Source: Sphingomonas sp. (lineage in GTDB: Bacteria; Pseudomonadota; Alphaproteobacteria; Sphingomonadales; Sphingomonadaceae). From it: a stretch of 64,000 bases of DNA. Shown here piece after piece: positions 46,207-55,137 of this stretch. Both the position numbers and the translations under genes were made by a program. The stretch's first letter is position 1, and each line of letters begins with the position of its first letter. Location of the stretch: positions 310,001 to 374,000 of the forward strand of contig JAFKLY010000003.1 of the NCBI GenBank assembly GCA_017304655.1. Direction: 5' to 3'. Below the pieces are notes generated by a model, which did no database searches, was not told the origin of the DNA, and saw only the letters and a program-made list of their open reading frames with translations.

Positions 46207-47250
46207 TTACTGCAGCGTGGCGATCAGCGCCTGCACCTCGTCATCGCTTTCCAGGCTGGGGTGAACGACGCGCCGGACGTCGATCGCGGGAATGGGATCA
46301 ACATAAGGCAGGCGCTTCAAGCCGGCCGTCGTGCCGATCCGCGCGGCGGCAGCGCCGAAAAGCGGTAGAATCCCTGCCCCGCGGCGCGCCTGATCGACCA
46401 GCTCGGGGTAATCGTCGCTTGCCAGCGCAAACGGCAGCCCGCCCAGCCCGGCCTCGGCAAGGCAGGCGTCCAGCAGCGGCCGCAGCCGGTTGCCGGGCGT
46501 GAAGCCGACCAGCGCCTCGCCGGCCAGATCCTCGCGACCCACGAACTCGGCCCCGGCAAGGCGGTGCCCCTCACCCACGAACAAGGCCCAGCGTTCGCTC
46601 CACAAATAGTCGGAGGGAAAGACCTTGGTCTCGCCCAGCGCATAGAAATAGGCGATCGAGACCTTGTCCGACGAGAGGGCCAGCGCCACGCGATCGGCGA
46701 CGAAACAATTGAAATCGATCGAAACCGGCCGGTGCGGAAAGGCATCCTCAAACGCCGCGATCTTCTCCTGGAAACGCGACAGGATCGAGGGATGCGTGCC
46801 GATCACGATGGGCCTGTCCATCTCCTCCGGCCCAGCGGTTTCCACCAACGGCTCGGGCGTCATCTGGATGGATTGCACCGCAGCGGGTTCGTCTTCAGGT
46901 ACGGAAAGCGGCGCTGCAAGCGTCACAGGCGCCGTGCGATTTTCCTGCGCGCTCGCCGCATCGACATCGGCCTTCGCCCCTGCGAAATCACGCATCGTGG
47001 CAACCAGCGCATCGCAGTCGGACAAGATCAGCCTTGCCCGCGAAAGCGCCGCTTCGCCAGCCGAGGAAAGACGCGCCTTGCCGCCGCGCGAGCGGTCGAA
47101 CAGGCGCGTTCCGAGCCGCGCCTCGAGCTGTCGGATATGGTCGCTCACGGCGACCTGCGAAATGCCAAGAGCGCGTGCGGCAGCGCGAAAACTGCCTTCC
47201 CGCGCAATCATGTCGAGCGCCTCCAACTGGCGCATGGTGGGGCGATCCAT
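46207..47250 (-). CDS. LysR-family regulator with an unusual linker insert
   Basis: A 347-residue protein: N-terminal LysR HTH (about 5-63, ALDMIAREGSFRAAARALGISQVAVSDHIRQLE), then a Pro/Glu/Ala-rich stretch (about 91-146) not found in typical LysR proteins, then an effector-binding domain (about 147-340, starting PIVIGTHPSILSRFQEKIAAFEDAFPHRPVSID). Usual LysR length is about 300, so the insert accounts for the excess. No divergent target gene is present (a tRNA gene lies upstream), so the regulon is unknown. Confidence 0.85.
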   Translation of the reverse strand: MDRPTMRQLEALDMIAREGSFRAAARALGISQVAVSDHIRQLEARLGTRLFDRSRGGKARLSSAGEAALSRARLILSDCDALVATMRDFAGAKADVDAASAQENRTAPVTLAAPLSVPEDEPAAVQSIQMTPEPLVETAGPEEMDRPIVIGTHPSILSRFQEKIAAFEDAFPHRPVSIDFNCFVADRVALALSSDKVSIAYFYALGETKVFPSDYLWSERWALFVGEGHRLAGAEFVGREDLAGEALVGFTPGNRLRPLLDACLAEAGLGGLPFALASDDYPELVDQARRGAGILPLFGAAAARIGTTAGLKRLPYVDPIPAIDVRRVVHPSLESDDEVQALIATLQ

Positions 47251-47356
47251 GGCGATTGGGTGCAGCTTATCGGATGACCTGTCAATTGCCTCGGCGACGG
47301 ACCGCTGAGAAAAGCGGCAGGCGCCTTGCAGCCGGGCAGGAGGAGTATCGCGAGAC

Positions 47357-47430
47357 TGGAGCGGGTAGCGGGGATCGAACCCGCATCACAAGCTTGGAAG
47401 GCTAGTGCTCTACCATTGAGCTATACCCGC
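47357..47430 (-). tRNA. tRNA-Gly (TCC)
   Basis: A 74-nt cloverleaf on the minus strand: acceptor GCGGGTA paired with TACCCGC, anticodon loop CTTCCAA with TCC (Gly), T loop TTCGATC, and encoded TCCA end. The anticodon stem contains one T-T mismatch. The TCC isoacceptor decodes GGA (and GGG by wobble). Confidence 0.96.
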
Positions 47431-47561
47431 TCGCGCAATGGGCGGCCGCTTGCCACAGACGCGCGCGCCAGGTCAATGGTCTTGGCGGCGAGCATCCGCT
47501 CTCATCATCTTTCCGGGCATGATTAACGGAGTGCAAACCGGTTTTCCGCCATGAGGGCAAC

Positions 47562-49343
47562 ATGCACCGGAGCGAAAATCGTCAATTCCCTTCCTGGCTA
47601 CGCATGGCCGCGAGTCCGCTCCTTGCCGGCCTGGCTTACTATGTTCTTGCCATCGCAACGCTCACATATGCCCATAGTCACAGTGGGATAGCGCCCATCT
47701 GGCCGGCCAATGCGATCGTGCTTGCCGTTGTCCTTCTCAGCCCTCGCATGCAGGCGGCATGGATTATCGGCGCGGGGATAGCCGGCAATTTCCTGGCGAT
47801 GATGACGCTGGGGGCAAGCCTGCCCGACCCGATCTACTACGCAATTCCCAACATTCTGGAGCTCGCGATCGCCACGATCGGCCTGCGCGCCAGCGCCGGC
47901 AAGTCCCGCGTCGCCTCGGAGCCGAAGACGGTCCTCTTCATGCTGCTTTGGGCCGGTCTGCTCGCGCCCGGCGCAGGCGCCTGCCTGGGCGCGCTGACGG
48001 CATGGCATTTGTATGGACAGCCGCTTGGTGTCGCCTATCTGCGCTGGTTCCTCGCCGATAGTCTCGGCCTGTTGATTTTCACCCCGCTTTTCCTGTCGCT
48101 GCTCAGCGGAGACATGGCACGGCGGCTACGGGACATGAGCGCGAAACGCCGCGTCGAATTCGCCTGTCTCATGGCCTTCACCGCAGTTACAGCCGCTGCC
48201 CTGTTCCTCGTCGCGCGCCATCCGCTTCTCTTCCTGATGATCATTCCGCTGATGCTGACCGCTTTCAGGGCGGGTTGGCTGGGCACCCAGCTCTCTCTGA
48301 TGATCGTTGCGGTGATCGGCGGGGGCGCGACGATTGCCGGTCACGGCCCCATCGTGATGCAGGTCTATGACGCGGACATGCGGGTCTATGGCATCCAGCT
48401 TTACCTCGCGACCATGTTGCTGATCCAGATGCCGATCGTCGCCGCACTGTCAGCGCGGGAGGATTTGATCCGCAAGTTGCGCGACAGCGAGCAATCCCTG
48501 CGTATGTTGGCCGGGCGGTCGCCCATCCTGCTGCTTGCCTTCGACCTTGCGGGCCGCTGCGAACGCATCGTTGGCACGACGGACATCCTGCTCGACCGGG
48601 ATTCGGCCGAACTGGTCGGCGGAACCTTCGAGCACATCTCGCAGGAAGGACAATATGAACTGCGCCGCGCGCACAACGCCGCGCTTGATGACTTGTCTCA
48701 GAGCCACTCAGCCGAGTTTCGGACCGTCAAGGTCAATGATGCCTGGCTCGAGGCGGTGTTCCGCGCCCATTTCGACGAGACCGGTCGCTGCCTGGGCACG
48801 ATCGCGACAATCCACGACGTCACCCAGCGCAAGAACCAGGAGCTGTCGCTTTCCCGAACGGCGAAGACGGACAGCCTTACCGGCCTCCTCAATCGCGCCG
48901 GTTTCCGCTCGCGGCTCGACCTGGCACTGCTCAATGCGAGGCCTGGCGCGCTCAGCATCGCCATGATCGACGTCGACCGGTTCAAGCTCATCAATGACAA
49001 TTCCGGGCACCAGGTGGGTGACATGGTGCTTCGCGAGATCGCACGGCGCATCGCCGCGCAAGTGCGCTCCAGCGACGCCGTGGGGCGCCTTGGCGGGGAC
49101 GAGTTCGTCATCCTGCTCACCACGCCAAATTGGGATAAGGTCCAGGATATCTGCGGCCGCATCGTGACGGCCGTGAATGCCGATCCGATCGTGCTGCCAT
49201 CCGGCAACGCTCTGCGCACGGCAATCAGTTGCGGTGTGGCCCGCTTCCAGACCGGCTTGTCGGCCGACGAATTCCTGCATGAGGCGGACCAGGCCCTGTA
49301 TGCCGCCAAGCGGGGCGGCCGCAACCGGGTGGTAGCGGCCTGA
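47562..49343 (+). CDS. diguanylate cyclase with MASE1 membrane sensor and PAS domain
   Basis: A 593-residue protein. MASE1 integral membrane sensor (about 12-305) with about eight helices and the WPANAIVLAVVLLSPR motif. A PAS-like domain follows (about 315-420). The C-terminal GGDEF domain (about 430-590) has the exact GGDEF motif at 511-515 and the RxxD product-inhibition site at 502-505 (RSSD). It should make cyclic di-GMP and be feedback-controlled. No EAL domain is present. Motility genes at the end of the window are natural downstream partners, by inference. Confidence 0.93.
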   Translation: MHRSENRQFPSWLRMAASPLLAGLAYYVLAIATLTYAHSHSGIAPIWPANAIVLAVVLLSPRMQAAWIIGAGIAGNFLAMMTLGASLPDPIYYAIPNILELAIATIGLRASAGKSRVASEPKTVLFMLLWAGLLAPGAGACLGALTAWHLYGQPLGVAYLRWFLADSLGLLIFTPLFLSLLSGDMARRLRDMSAKRRVEFACLMAFTAVTAAALFLVARHPLLFLMIIPLMLTAFRAGWLGTQLSLMIVAVIGGGATIAGHGPIVMQVYDADMRVYGIQLYLATMLLIQMPIVAALSAREDLIRKLRDSEQSLRMLAGRSPILLLAFDLAGRCERIVGTTDILLDRDSAELVGGTFEHISQEGQYELRRAHNAALDDLSQSHSAEFRTVKVNDAWLEAVFRAHFDETGRCLGTIATIHDVTQRKNQELSLSRTAKTDSLTGLLNRAGFRSRLDLALLNARPGALSIAMIDVDRFKLINDNSGHQVGDMVLREIARRIAAQVRSSDAVGRLGGDEFVILLTTPNWDKVQDICGRIVTAVNADPIVLPSGNALRTAISCGVARFQTGLSADEFLHEADQALYAAKRGGRNRVVAA

Positions 49344-49470
49344 TCGCGCAGCCTGTCTGCGACAATTTGATACAAAGACCCGCGTTGCCGACAAACTCTC
49401 GTGACACAAGACGGCTAGAAGGCTTCATCGGCGCTTCTCCCACAGCGCCACACAAAAAGGTCAGGACAAG

Positions 49471-50100
49471 ATGCCAAGACATTCCCGTATCGCACTGATG
49501 GGCGCAGGGCTGCTTGCCTTGGGCGTCGGTGTCAGCGTCAGTGCCCAGCAGGCCGGCCCACCGCCCGGCGCCAGCGGACGTCCGGGCAAGGCGCTCATGG
49601 AAAACCGCGCCGACCTCAAGGCCATGCTGGAAAAGCGCTTCGACGAGATGGACGCCAATCATGACGGCACGCTGACTCCGCAGGAGCGTCAGGCCCAGCA
49701 CGAGGCCGCCCGCGCGAAAGCGCGCGATGCCATGTTCGCTCGCCTCGACACCGACAAGAACGGATCGATCAGCAAGGCGGAATTCGACGCGGGCCATCAG
49801 ATGGGCCCAGGCCGCCCGCCGATGGGCAGAATGGGCGGCATGGACCGTATGGGTGACGGGCCGATGCCCGGGCATGGCCCCGAGGCCGGCGGCCCGCCCC
49901 CGCAGGGACCGATGGCCGCTATGAAGGACAAGTCCATCACCAAGGCGCAGTTCGTTGAGGCCGGCCTCGCTCGCTTCGACCGCGTCGACACCGATCACGA
50001 CGGCAAGATTTCGTCCGCCGAACGTGACGCCGCCCGCAAGGCAATGCGCGACCGCCTTGCGCCGGCGCATAGGCCCCCGCCCCCGCCCCCGGGGCTCTGA
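49471..50100 (+). CDS. secreted EF-hand calcium-binding protein
   Basis: 209 residues with a signal peptide (about 1-25, LMGAGLLALGVGVSVSAQQ). EF-hand loops are DANHDGTLTPQE (about 66), DTDKNGSISKAE (about 97) and DTDHDGKISSAE (about 176), all with the Asp/Asn/Gly spacing for calcium. Between loops 2 and 3 is a Pro/Gly/Met-rich stretch (MGPGRPPMGRMGGMDRMGDG) that is probably disordered. It may buffer or sense calcium in the periplasm. It lies 188 bp upstream of a two-component operon, but a perfect terminator separates the two. Confidence 0.85.
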   Translation: MPRHSRIALMGAGLLALGVGVSVSAQQAGPPPGASGRPGKALMENRADLKAMLEKRFDEMDANHDGTLTPQERQAQHEAARAKARDAMFARLDTDKNGSISKAEFDAGHQMGPGRPPMGRMGGMDRMGDGPMPGHGPEAGGPPPQGPMAAMKDKSITKAQFVEAGLARFDRVDTDHDGKISSAERDAARKAMRDRLAPAHRPPPPPPGL

Positions 50101-50105
50101 GGCTG

Positions 50106-50157
50106 CACGGCCGGTTCGCCAGGTGCTCCCACGCCTTGCCGAACCGGCCGTGTTCTC
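50106..50157 (+). terminator. terminator after the EF-hand gene
   Basis: A perfect 13-bp stem, CACGGCCGGTTCG (50106-50118) and CGAACCGGCCGTG (50140-50152), with a 21-nt loop, followed by TTCTC. It starts 5 bp after the EF-hand gene. Confidence 0.65.
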
Positions 50158-50288
50158 ATGCCACGCGGCTGCCTTGGGCCAGATGCAGCCGATCCCGCCC
50201 GAACCGATCATCTCCGCTTGCATGATGGACGCGACTGCCTAACCGAGGCACAAGCCGATCGACCCGCTTGCACAGGAAGGCCCCGAAG

Positions 50289-51014
50289 ATGTCTACCCGG
50301 CCCCATCTGCTCCTCGTCGATGACGAAGCGGCGATCCGCGAACCGCTCGGGGCCTATCTTCAGCGCGCCGGCTTTCGCGTGTCCGAGGCGCCCAATGCCG
50401 CCGAGGCACGCAAGGTGCTGGCCGGCAGTGCGATCGAACTCGTCATTCTCGACATCATGATGCCCGGCGAGGATGGCCTCAGCCTCTGCCGCTCGATCCG
50501 CGAGCAAGGCGAGATGCCAATCATCCTGCTTACAGCGCGCACCGAGGAGACCGACCGCATCGTCGGGCTGGAGATGGGCGCGGACGACTATGTGCTCAAA
50601 CCCTTTTCCCCCCGGGAGCTTGTCGCGCGGATCAAGACGATCCTGCGCCGCGCCGGCAACGGCGGCGGCAGCACACGCGACACCCAGGCCGGTGCAGCGC
50701 TGTACCGTTTCGAGGGGTGGACACTGCGCGCCGACGACTGGACGCTGACTGGCCCGGATGAAGTCGCGATTCCGCTGAGCACTGCCGATTACCGGCTGCT
50801 CCAGGCCTTTGTGACGCATCCCCGGCAAGTGCTCAGCCGCGACCAGCTGCTCGATCTGACCCAGGGCCGCGAGGCGCATGCCTTCGACCGGTCGATCGAC
50901 AATCAGATCAGCCGGTTGCGCCGCAAGCTCGAGGACGACGCACGCTCGCCCACGCTCATCAAGACGGTGTGGGGCGGCGGCTACATGTTCAGCGCGGATG
51001 TGGTGCGCGAATGA
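50289..51014 (+). CDS. OmpR-family response regulator
   Basis: 241 residues from ATG 50289 (an upstream TTG is less likely). The receiver (1-118) has phospho-acceptor Asp55 in VILDIMMPGEDG, Thr82 and Lys104. The winged-helix domain (about 140-238) includes ADYRLLQAFVTHPRQVLSRDQL. It shares ATGA with the kinase gene downstream, the usual coupling. It resembles OmpR/RstA-like regulators; the target is not visible. Confidence 0.92.
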   Translation: MSTRPHLLLVDDEAAIREPLGAYLQRAGFRVSEAPNAAEARKVLAGSAIELVILDIMMPGEDGLSLCRSIREQGEMPIILLTARTEETDRIVGLEMGADDYVLKPFSPRELVARIKTILRRAGNGGGSTRDTQAGAALYRFEGWTLRADDWTLTGPDEVAIPLSTADYRLLQAFVTHPRQVLSRDQLLDLTQGREAHAFDRSIDNQISRLRRKLEDDARSPTLIKTVWGGGYMFSADVVRE

Positions 51015-52375
51015 CCCTCAATCCGCTCTCCCTGCTTGGCCGGATTCGGCCGCGTACCCTCGCCGGTCAGACAATCCTCGTCGTCGCGGCCTCCCTGTTC
51101 GTCGTGCAGCTTATCGGTTTCTCGTTCTTTTACGTGACGCAGCGCAACCAGTGGATCACCCTCGCGGCCGCGCCGGGTGTCATCCGCATTCTCGAGGCGC
51201 TGGACCCGCGCGAACGCCCTGCCCCCTGGCAGCGCGCCCGCGCCGCACGCAGCCTGATCGTCAGCACGCAGGCACCTGCCCCTGCCGGGCAGGATGCGCC
51301 GGACGTCGCGCGCCGCGCTGCCGAGCTGTTCCGTTCCGCCGGTATCGCACCCCTTGAAGTGCGGGTCGCGATCGGCAAGCCGCCCTATCGCCAGCCCCTG
51401 ACCCATATTCCGCCGGACGTGCGGCCGGACGGGCCGCCACGCCGCCAGGTTCAGCTCAGCGTCAAGCTGCAGCCGAACCGCTGGATCACGGTCTATTCGC
51501 GGTCCGCGCCGGTCGCCCAGCCGATCTTCCGCCAGATCGTCGTCCAATCGCTCTTTCTCTACGGCATGGTGCTGATCCCGCTCGTCTGGTTCACACGCCG
51601 CCTGGCCGCGCCACTGCGCGCGCTTACATCGGCGACCAAGCGTGTGGGCACACCGGAGGGCGCCGAGCCTGTGCCGGAAATCGGCCCGGATGACGTGCGC
51701 CGCCTCGCTTCCTCCTTCAACGCGATGCAACAACGCATCCGCTCGATGCTCGAAGAAAAGGACCATATGCTTGGCGCGATCGGCCATGATCTGCGCACGC
51801 CGCTCACCGCGCTGCGGGTGCGCGTGGAAACTGCGGCTGACGGCGCCGACCGGGACCGCATGGTCGCCACGATCGACGAGATGCAGAAGATGCTCGACGA
51901 CATCCTCTCGCTCGCCCGCGTAGGCCGGGATCGCGAACCGCCGCAGCGGGTCGATCTCGCTGCACTGGCTGATGCGACTCTCGATGATTTCGAGGACACC
52001 GGTGCGCCGGTCGAGCGCGCCGACATGCCACGCACGATCGTGAGTGTGCATCCCCGCGCCGTGCGCCGGGCGCTCGCCAATCTCATCGACAATGCCGTCA
52101 AATATGGCGGCAAGGCGCACGTCTCGCTGCGCGCCGAGACCGGCCGCGCGATCCTTTCCGTCGCGGACGACGGCCCCGGCATTCCCGAGGACCGCATCGA
52201 GGATATGCTCCAGCCCTTCACCCGCATCGAGGAATCGCGCAGCCGCGATACCGGCGGCACTGGCCTCGGCCTCGCGATCGTCCGCGCGGTCGCCTCGTCC
52301 GAAAATGGCCGGCTCAGTCTGAGCAATCGGCCCGACGGGGGCCTGCTGGTGGAACTGAGTTTTCCGGTCGCCTGA
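51011..52375 (+). CDS. sensor histidine kinase, EnvZ-like
   Basis: 454 residues from ATG 51011. Membrane helices at about 22-41 and 177-197 enclose a periplasmic domain rich in Pro and Arg (about 45-170). A HAMP domain (about 198-250) leads to the phospho-acceptor His259 in GAIGHDLRTPLTALR. The catalytic domain has ALANLIDNAVKYGG (N box), DDGPGIPEDR (G1) and TGGTGLGLAIV (G2). The HDLRTPL form of the H-box is EnvZ-like. The kinase-regulator pair lies downstream of a calcium-binding EF-hand protein, which suggests a metal-related signal, but this is untested. Confidence 0.93.
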   Translation: MTLNPLSLLGRIRPRTLAGQTILVVAASLFVVQLIGFSFFYVTQRNQWITLAAAPGVIRILEALDPRERPAPWQRARAARSLIVSTQAPAPAGQDAPDVARRAAELFRSAGIAPLEVRVAIGKPPYRQPLTHIPPDVRPDGPPRRQVQLSVKLQPNRWITVYSRSAPVAQPIFRQIVVQSLFLYGMVLIPLVWFTRRLAAPLRALTSATKRVGTPEGAEPVPEIGPDDVRRLASSFNAMQQRIRSMLEEKDHMLGAIGHDLRTPLTALRVRVETAADGADRDRMVATIDEMQKMLDDILSLARVGRDREPPQRVDLAALADATLDDFEDTGAPVERADMPRTIVSVHPRAVRRALANLIDNAVKYGGKAHVSLRAETGRAILSVADDGPGIPEDRIEDMLQPFTRIEESRSRDTGGTGLGLAIVRAVASSENGRLSLSNRPDGGLLVELSFPVA

Positions 52376-52389
52376 GGGCAGACCGCGCG

Positions 52390-52467
52390 ATGGACCGTGG
52401 ATCCTCGCCCGGCCGGGTCCATGGTGCGCCAGGCGAACCCGACGCACCATTTCCCCCACGCTGGATT
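52390..52467. other. intergenic hairpins between convergent genes
   Basis: Two inverted repeats lie between the kinase and the convergent hypothetical gene: ATGGACC (52390-52396) with GGTCCAT (52416-52422), and TGGTGCG with CGCACCA just after. Neither has a T tract. They may serve as a shared transcript end. Confidence 0.4.
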
Positions 52468-52550
52468 CCGGGAGACCCACGCCCCCGGACCCGGACATCT
52501 CTGTGCAATAACGTGATCGTCGCGGGCGAGCGCTTGGCGCGCCCAGACAG

Positions 52551-53258
52551 TCAGTCGTCGCAGTTCTGGCAGGTAAATCCGCCCGAGAAGATTGTGCTCA
52601 GGCTGCTGTTCACCACGCCCGAGAACGTGCCATATTCCTCGCCACGGACATAAGTGCCGGTCGCGGTATTGAAGCGCGACACCGTCCCCGCGAAAGAGCC
52701 GCGATAGGTGTTGAGTTGCTGCCGCTCTTCCAGCGTCAGCGTGTAGTCGCCAACGATGTAAGGCCCTTCCTTGCGACCGGAAAAGCTGATCTGGTCGCCG
52801 TTGTCCTCGGCACTGCCGACAAAGTCGAAAGACCGGGAATCGGCCAGAACACGGTTGGCCTGCTGCCACCAGCCATCTTCATGCAGCTGAAAGGCGAGCA
52901 CGGCGGCAATCTGCTCGCGCGTGAAGCCGCGGGCATACATCTCCTTGGCTGCCAGCGTCTGTGCCTGCTTCTGCGCCGCGAGCGCAGCCTCGCGTTCCTG
53001 CTTCCGCTCCTCGGCCCTTTGCTTCTGCCAACTGTCGTAGGCGTCGCCCCATCCGGAGACTGTCTCGCCAGCCGCGCTCGCCAGATCACCGAGCACTTCG
53101 CCGGGGCTTTTCAGAAGCCACGGGTCGGGCTTTGGCACCAGATTGAAATCGGCCGGATCAAACGGCTCGGGATCATCCGCCGCGATGGCGGGCGTCGCCA
53201 TGAGGGTCGCCACAAGCGCGATCGGCGCGAGGGTGCGACTTGCCATTATCCTGATCAT
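52551..53258 (-). CDS. unrecognised secreted protein with coiled coil and C-terminal CxxC (third gene of envelope operon)
   Basis: 235 residues from ATG 53258, chosen because a perfect AGGAGG lies 7 nt upstream; ATG 53276 (overlapping the previous stop) and 53264 are alternatives. Signal peptide about 1-27 (LAPIALVATLMATPAIAAD). A Gln/Arg/Glu/Ala-rich coiled coil follows (about 70-95, WQKQRAEERKQEREAALAAQKQ). The C-terminal part (about 130-230) is rich in Gly, Ser, Thr and aromatic residues as in beta-rich folds, ending in CQNCDD. I do not recognise a family. It is the last gene of a three-gene minus-strand unit. Confidence 0.75.
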   Translation of the reverse strand: MIRIMASRTLAPIALVATLMATPAIAADDPEPFDPADFNLVPKPDPWLLKSPGEVLGDLASAAGETVSGWGDAYDSWQKQRAEERKQEREAALAAQKQAQTLAAKEMYARGFTREQIAAVLAFQLHEDGWWQQANRVLADSRSFDFVGSAEDNGDQISFSGRKEGPYIVGDYTLTLEERQQLNTYRGSFAGTVSRFNTATGTYVRGEEYGTFSGVVNSSLSTIFSGGFTCQNCDD

Positions 53259-53272
53259 CGCCATGCCTCCTG

Positions 53273-54091
53273 TCATTTGCTCTCTCCCTGACCGTCCAGT
53301 TGCGCGGCGAGCGCAGCGCCGATGGCCGTCGCGCCTTCGAAGCGCCAGCGCCCGTCCGGCTGGACAAGATATTGCGCGAGAAACCGGCTCCGGCCGGCGG
53401 GCTCGCCCAGCATGATGAGGATATGGTCGGTATCGCCACCGACGCCGACGAGCCTGGCTTGCTTCAGGAACGCGCCCGCATAGACGCGTCCGGCCAGCGT
53501 CGTCTGCAACGCGGCCCCGGACAAGGGTGCATCGCTCGATCCGATCGCGCCGCCGCTCAGCACGTAGCGCGCATGCTCGGCCAGCTTGGCGACACCGCGC
53601 CGATCCTGCGCCGCTTCGGCATACAGGCCCTGCACGATAGCAGGGCAATCGGTGCCGTCCTCTATCCCCTTGGCAGACGCGAAGCGCGTTGCGGCGATCA
53701 GCCCGTCCTCGGCGATAATGGGGGCGGTCGCATCGCGGCGCGTGCCGGCAAACCGCACCCAGCGCAGCGATGCAGGCGCCGAGGTCTCGGCGTTGACGGT
53801 CCCGGCAAGACCGCAGCGGCTGAAGTGATCATAGACCAGCACCTGCGCCGTCGGCCAGGCGCCGGGTCGGACATAGACGCTGGCAGCGTTGCGGAAGCGC
53901 GCAACCACAGCGTCGTCGCTGATGGACGGGACCGCGTACGCTCCGGCGACGAGCGAGGCCGTGCTCTTTTGGCCAGCCTTTTCCTGCTTGGCCGACCAGA
54001 CAGGCGCCGTGGAGGCTTCCTGCGCCAGCACGGGCGTAGCAAGAGCGAGCGCGAGCAGCGCCACTTGGCGATGGAGTTTGCGATAGCTCAT
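53273..54091 (-). CDS. unrecognised secreted protein (second gene of envelope operon)
   Basis: A 272-residue protein with a signal peptide (1-23, VALLALALATPVLAQ). The mature part has two Cys (CGLAG and DCPAIV) and a C-terminal region (QARLVGVGGDTDHILIMLGEP, then LVQPDGRWRFEGATAIGAALAAQ). No known domain is recognised; the fold cannot be named. It starts in the stop codon of the upstream outer-membrane-type gene (TGATG). Its stop is shared with an alternative ATG of the next gene, so the three genes are made together. Confidence 0.75.
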   Translation of the reverse strand: MSYRKLHRQVALLALALATPVLAQEASTAPVWSAKQEKAGQKSTASLVAGAYAVPSISDDAVVARFRNAASVYVRPGAWPTAQVLVYDHFSRCGLAGTVNAETSAPASLRWVRFAGTRRDATAPIIAEDGLIAATRFASAKGIEDGTDCPAIVQGLYAEAAQDRRGVAKLAEHARYVLSGGAIGSSDAPLSGAALQTTLAGRVYAGAFLKQARLVGVGGDTDHILIMLGEPAGRSRFLAQYLVQPDGRWRFEGATAIGAALAAQLDGQGESK

Positions 54092-54990
54092 CAGAAAGAC
54101 ACCTTCACGGTCGGACCGACGCGAACGTCCCAGTTGCGGAAGTTCGGGTCTGTGGACCAGTTGACGTTGGGCTCGGCGACGAGGCCAGCCTGCCAGCGGC
54201 GATGACGATAGATCAGCGAAACGGGGACGCTCAGGCCATAGTCCGTCCGCTCATAGGTAAAGGCCGCCGGAATGAAGGCCGGCCGCGTGAAATCGCGCAC
54301 ATAGCCGCCCGGCTCGACGGCCAGCAGCAGCGGCCCGCCAGTCGTCAGGCTCAGCCGGGCGCTCGCTTCCCGATAGCGGGCGAGCCGGTTGGAATCGCCC
54401 AGCGCCATATAGCCCGAGACCTGCAGGTTCGCGTGGAACTTGCGCGCGGAACCGAGCCGGGTGCGCAGCACCGCCGTCGGGCCACAATGGTCGTAGTAGG
54501 ATTTGAAGCTTTTCTCTTCCAGTTCCACGCTGCACGCCCCGCCGGCATACAGGCTGGTCGCCCCGCTCGGCATGAACAACAGGCCGACGCTGCCGCGCGC
54601 GTTGAAGAAGTTGAGCTGGCTATGGTCGAAATAGTTGATGTGGTTAAAGCTGGCCGACGCGACCACCGCCAGATTTTTGGCGACCGGTCGCGCAACATAG
54701 CCGCTCACGCCCTTGACCCACACCGTGTCGGCAACGGGATCGACCTCCAGCCCGCCCGGCAGGTTGGATCGCGACAGCGCATTGAAGCCATAGCGCAGGT
54801 CGGAATTGAGATCGATCCCGGCCTCCATGCGCGGTGCGGCCGGAGCGGTGATCGAGAAATTACTGTTCTCATCGATGATCTGCGCGCTGGCCGACTGGCC
54901 GAGCAGACCGATGACGAGACAGGCCGGCACAGGCCGACACAGCCTCAGACGCCGCGGCACTCGCCGGGCGCTCCCCTTTAAACGAACCAA
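54091..54990 (-). CDS. probable outer-membrane beta-barrel protein (first gene of envelope operon)
   Basis: About 299 residues if translation starts at TTG 54990, which has GGGAGGG 5 nt upstream; a GTG at 54960 and an upstream GTG at 55083 are alternatives. Signal peptide ends near LLGQSASAQ. The rest alternates polar and hydrophobic residues in strand-like segments (for example NLAVVASASFNHINYF, HANLQVSGYMALGDSNR, WQAGLVAEPNVNW) and ends in Phe (VRVGPTVKVSF), a hallmark of outer-membrane barrels. Two cysteines (SVEL loop and DHCGPT) may form a disulfide. No named family is recognised. Neighbouring genes are secreted proteins of unknown type. Confidence 0.7.
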   Translation of the reverse strand: MVRLKGSARRVPRRLRLCRPVPACLVIGLLGQSASAQIIDENSNFSITAPAAPRMEAGIDLNSDLRYGFNALSRSNLPGGLEVDPVADTVWVKGVSGYVARPVAKNLAVVASASFNHINYFDHSQLNFFNARGSVGLLFMPSGATSLYAGGACSVELEEKSFKSYYDHCGPTAVLRTRLGSARKFHANLQVSGYMALGDSNRLARYREASARLSLTTGGPLLLAVEPGGYVRDFTRPAFIPAAFTYERTDYGLSVPVSLIYRHRRWQAGLVAEPNVNWSTDPNFRNWDVRVGPTVKVSF

Positions 54991-55137
54991 GGAAACCCTC
55001 CCTTTTCCCAAAGCAGCCGGAGGGCATCGTCCCTTGCAAACACCCCCGATCAGAGGACATGAGGTCCCCCGACAAGGCGCCACTAGGGCGATCGGTTTGG
55101 GGCTTCATCCCCCAACGGGGGGACGTTTTGAGCGGTG

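Noticed and set aside
50981..52498. Minus-strand ORF of 505 codons opposite the second histidine kinase
   Set aside because: The kinase on the plus strand has all conserved boxes; the antisense frame shows no domain.
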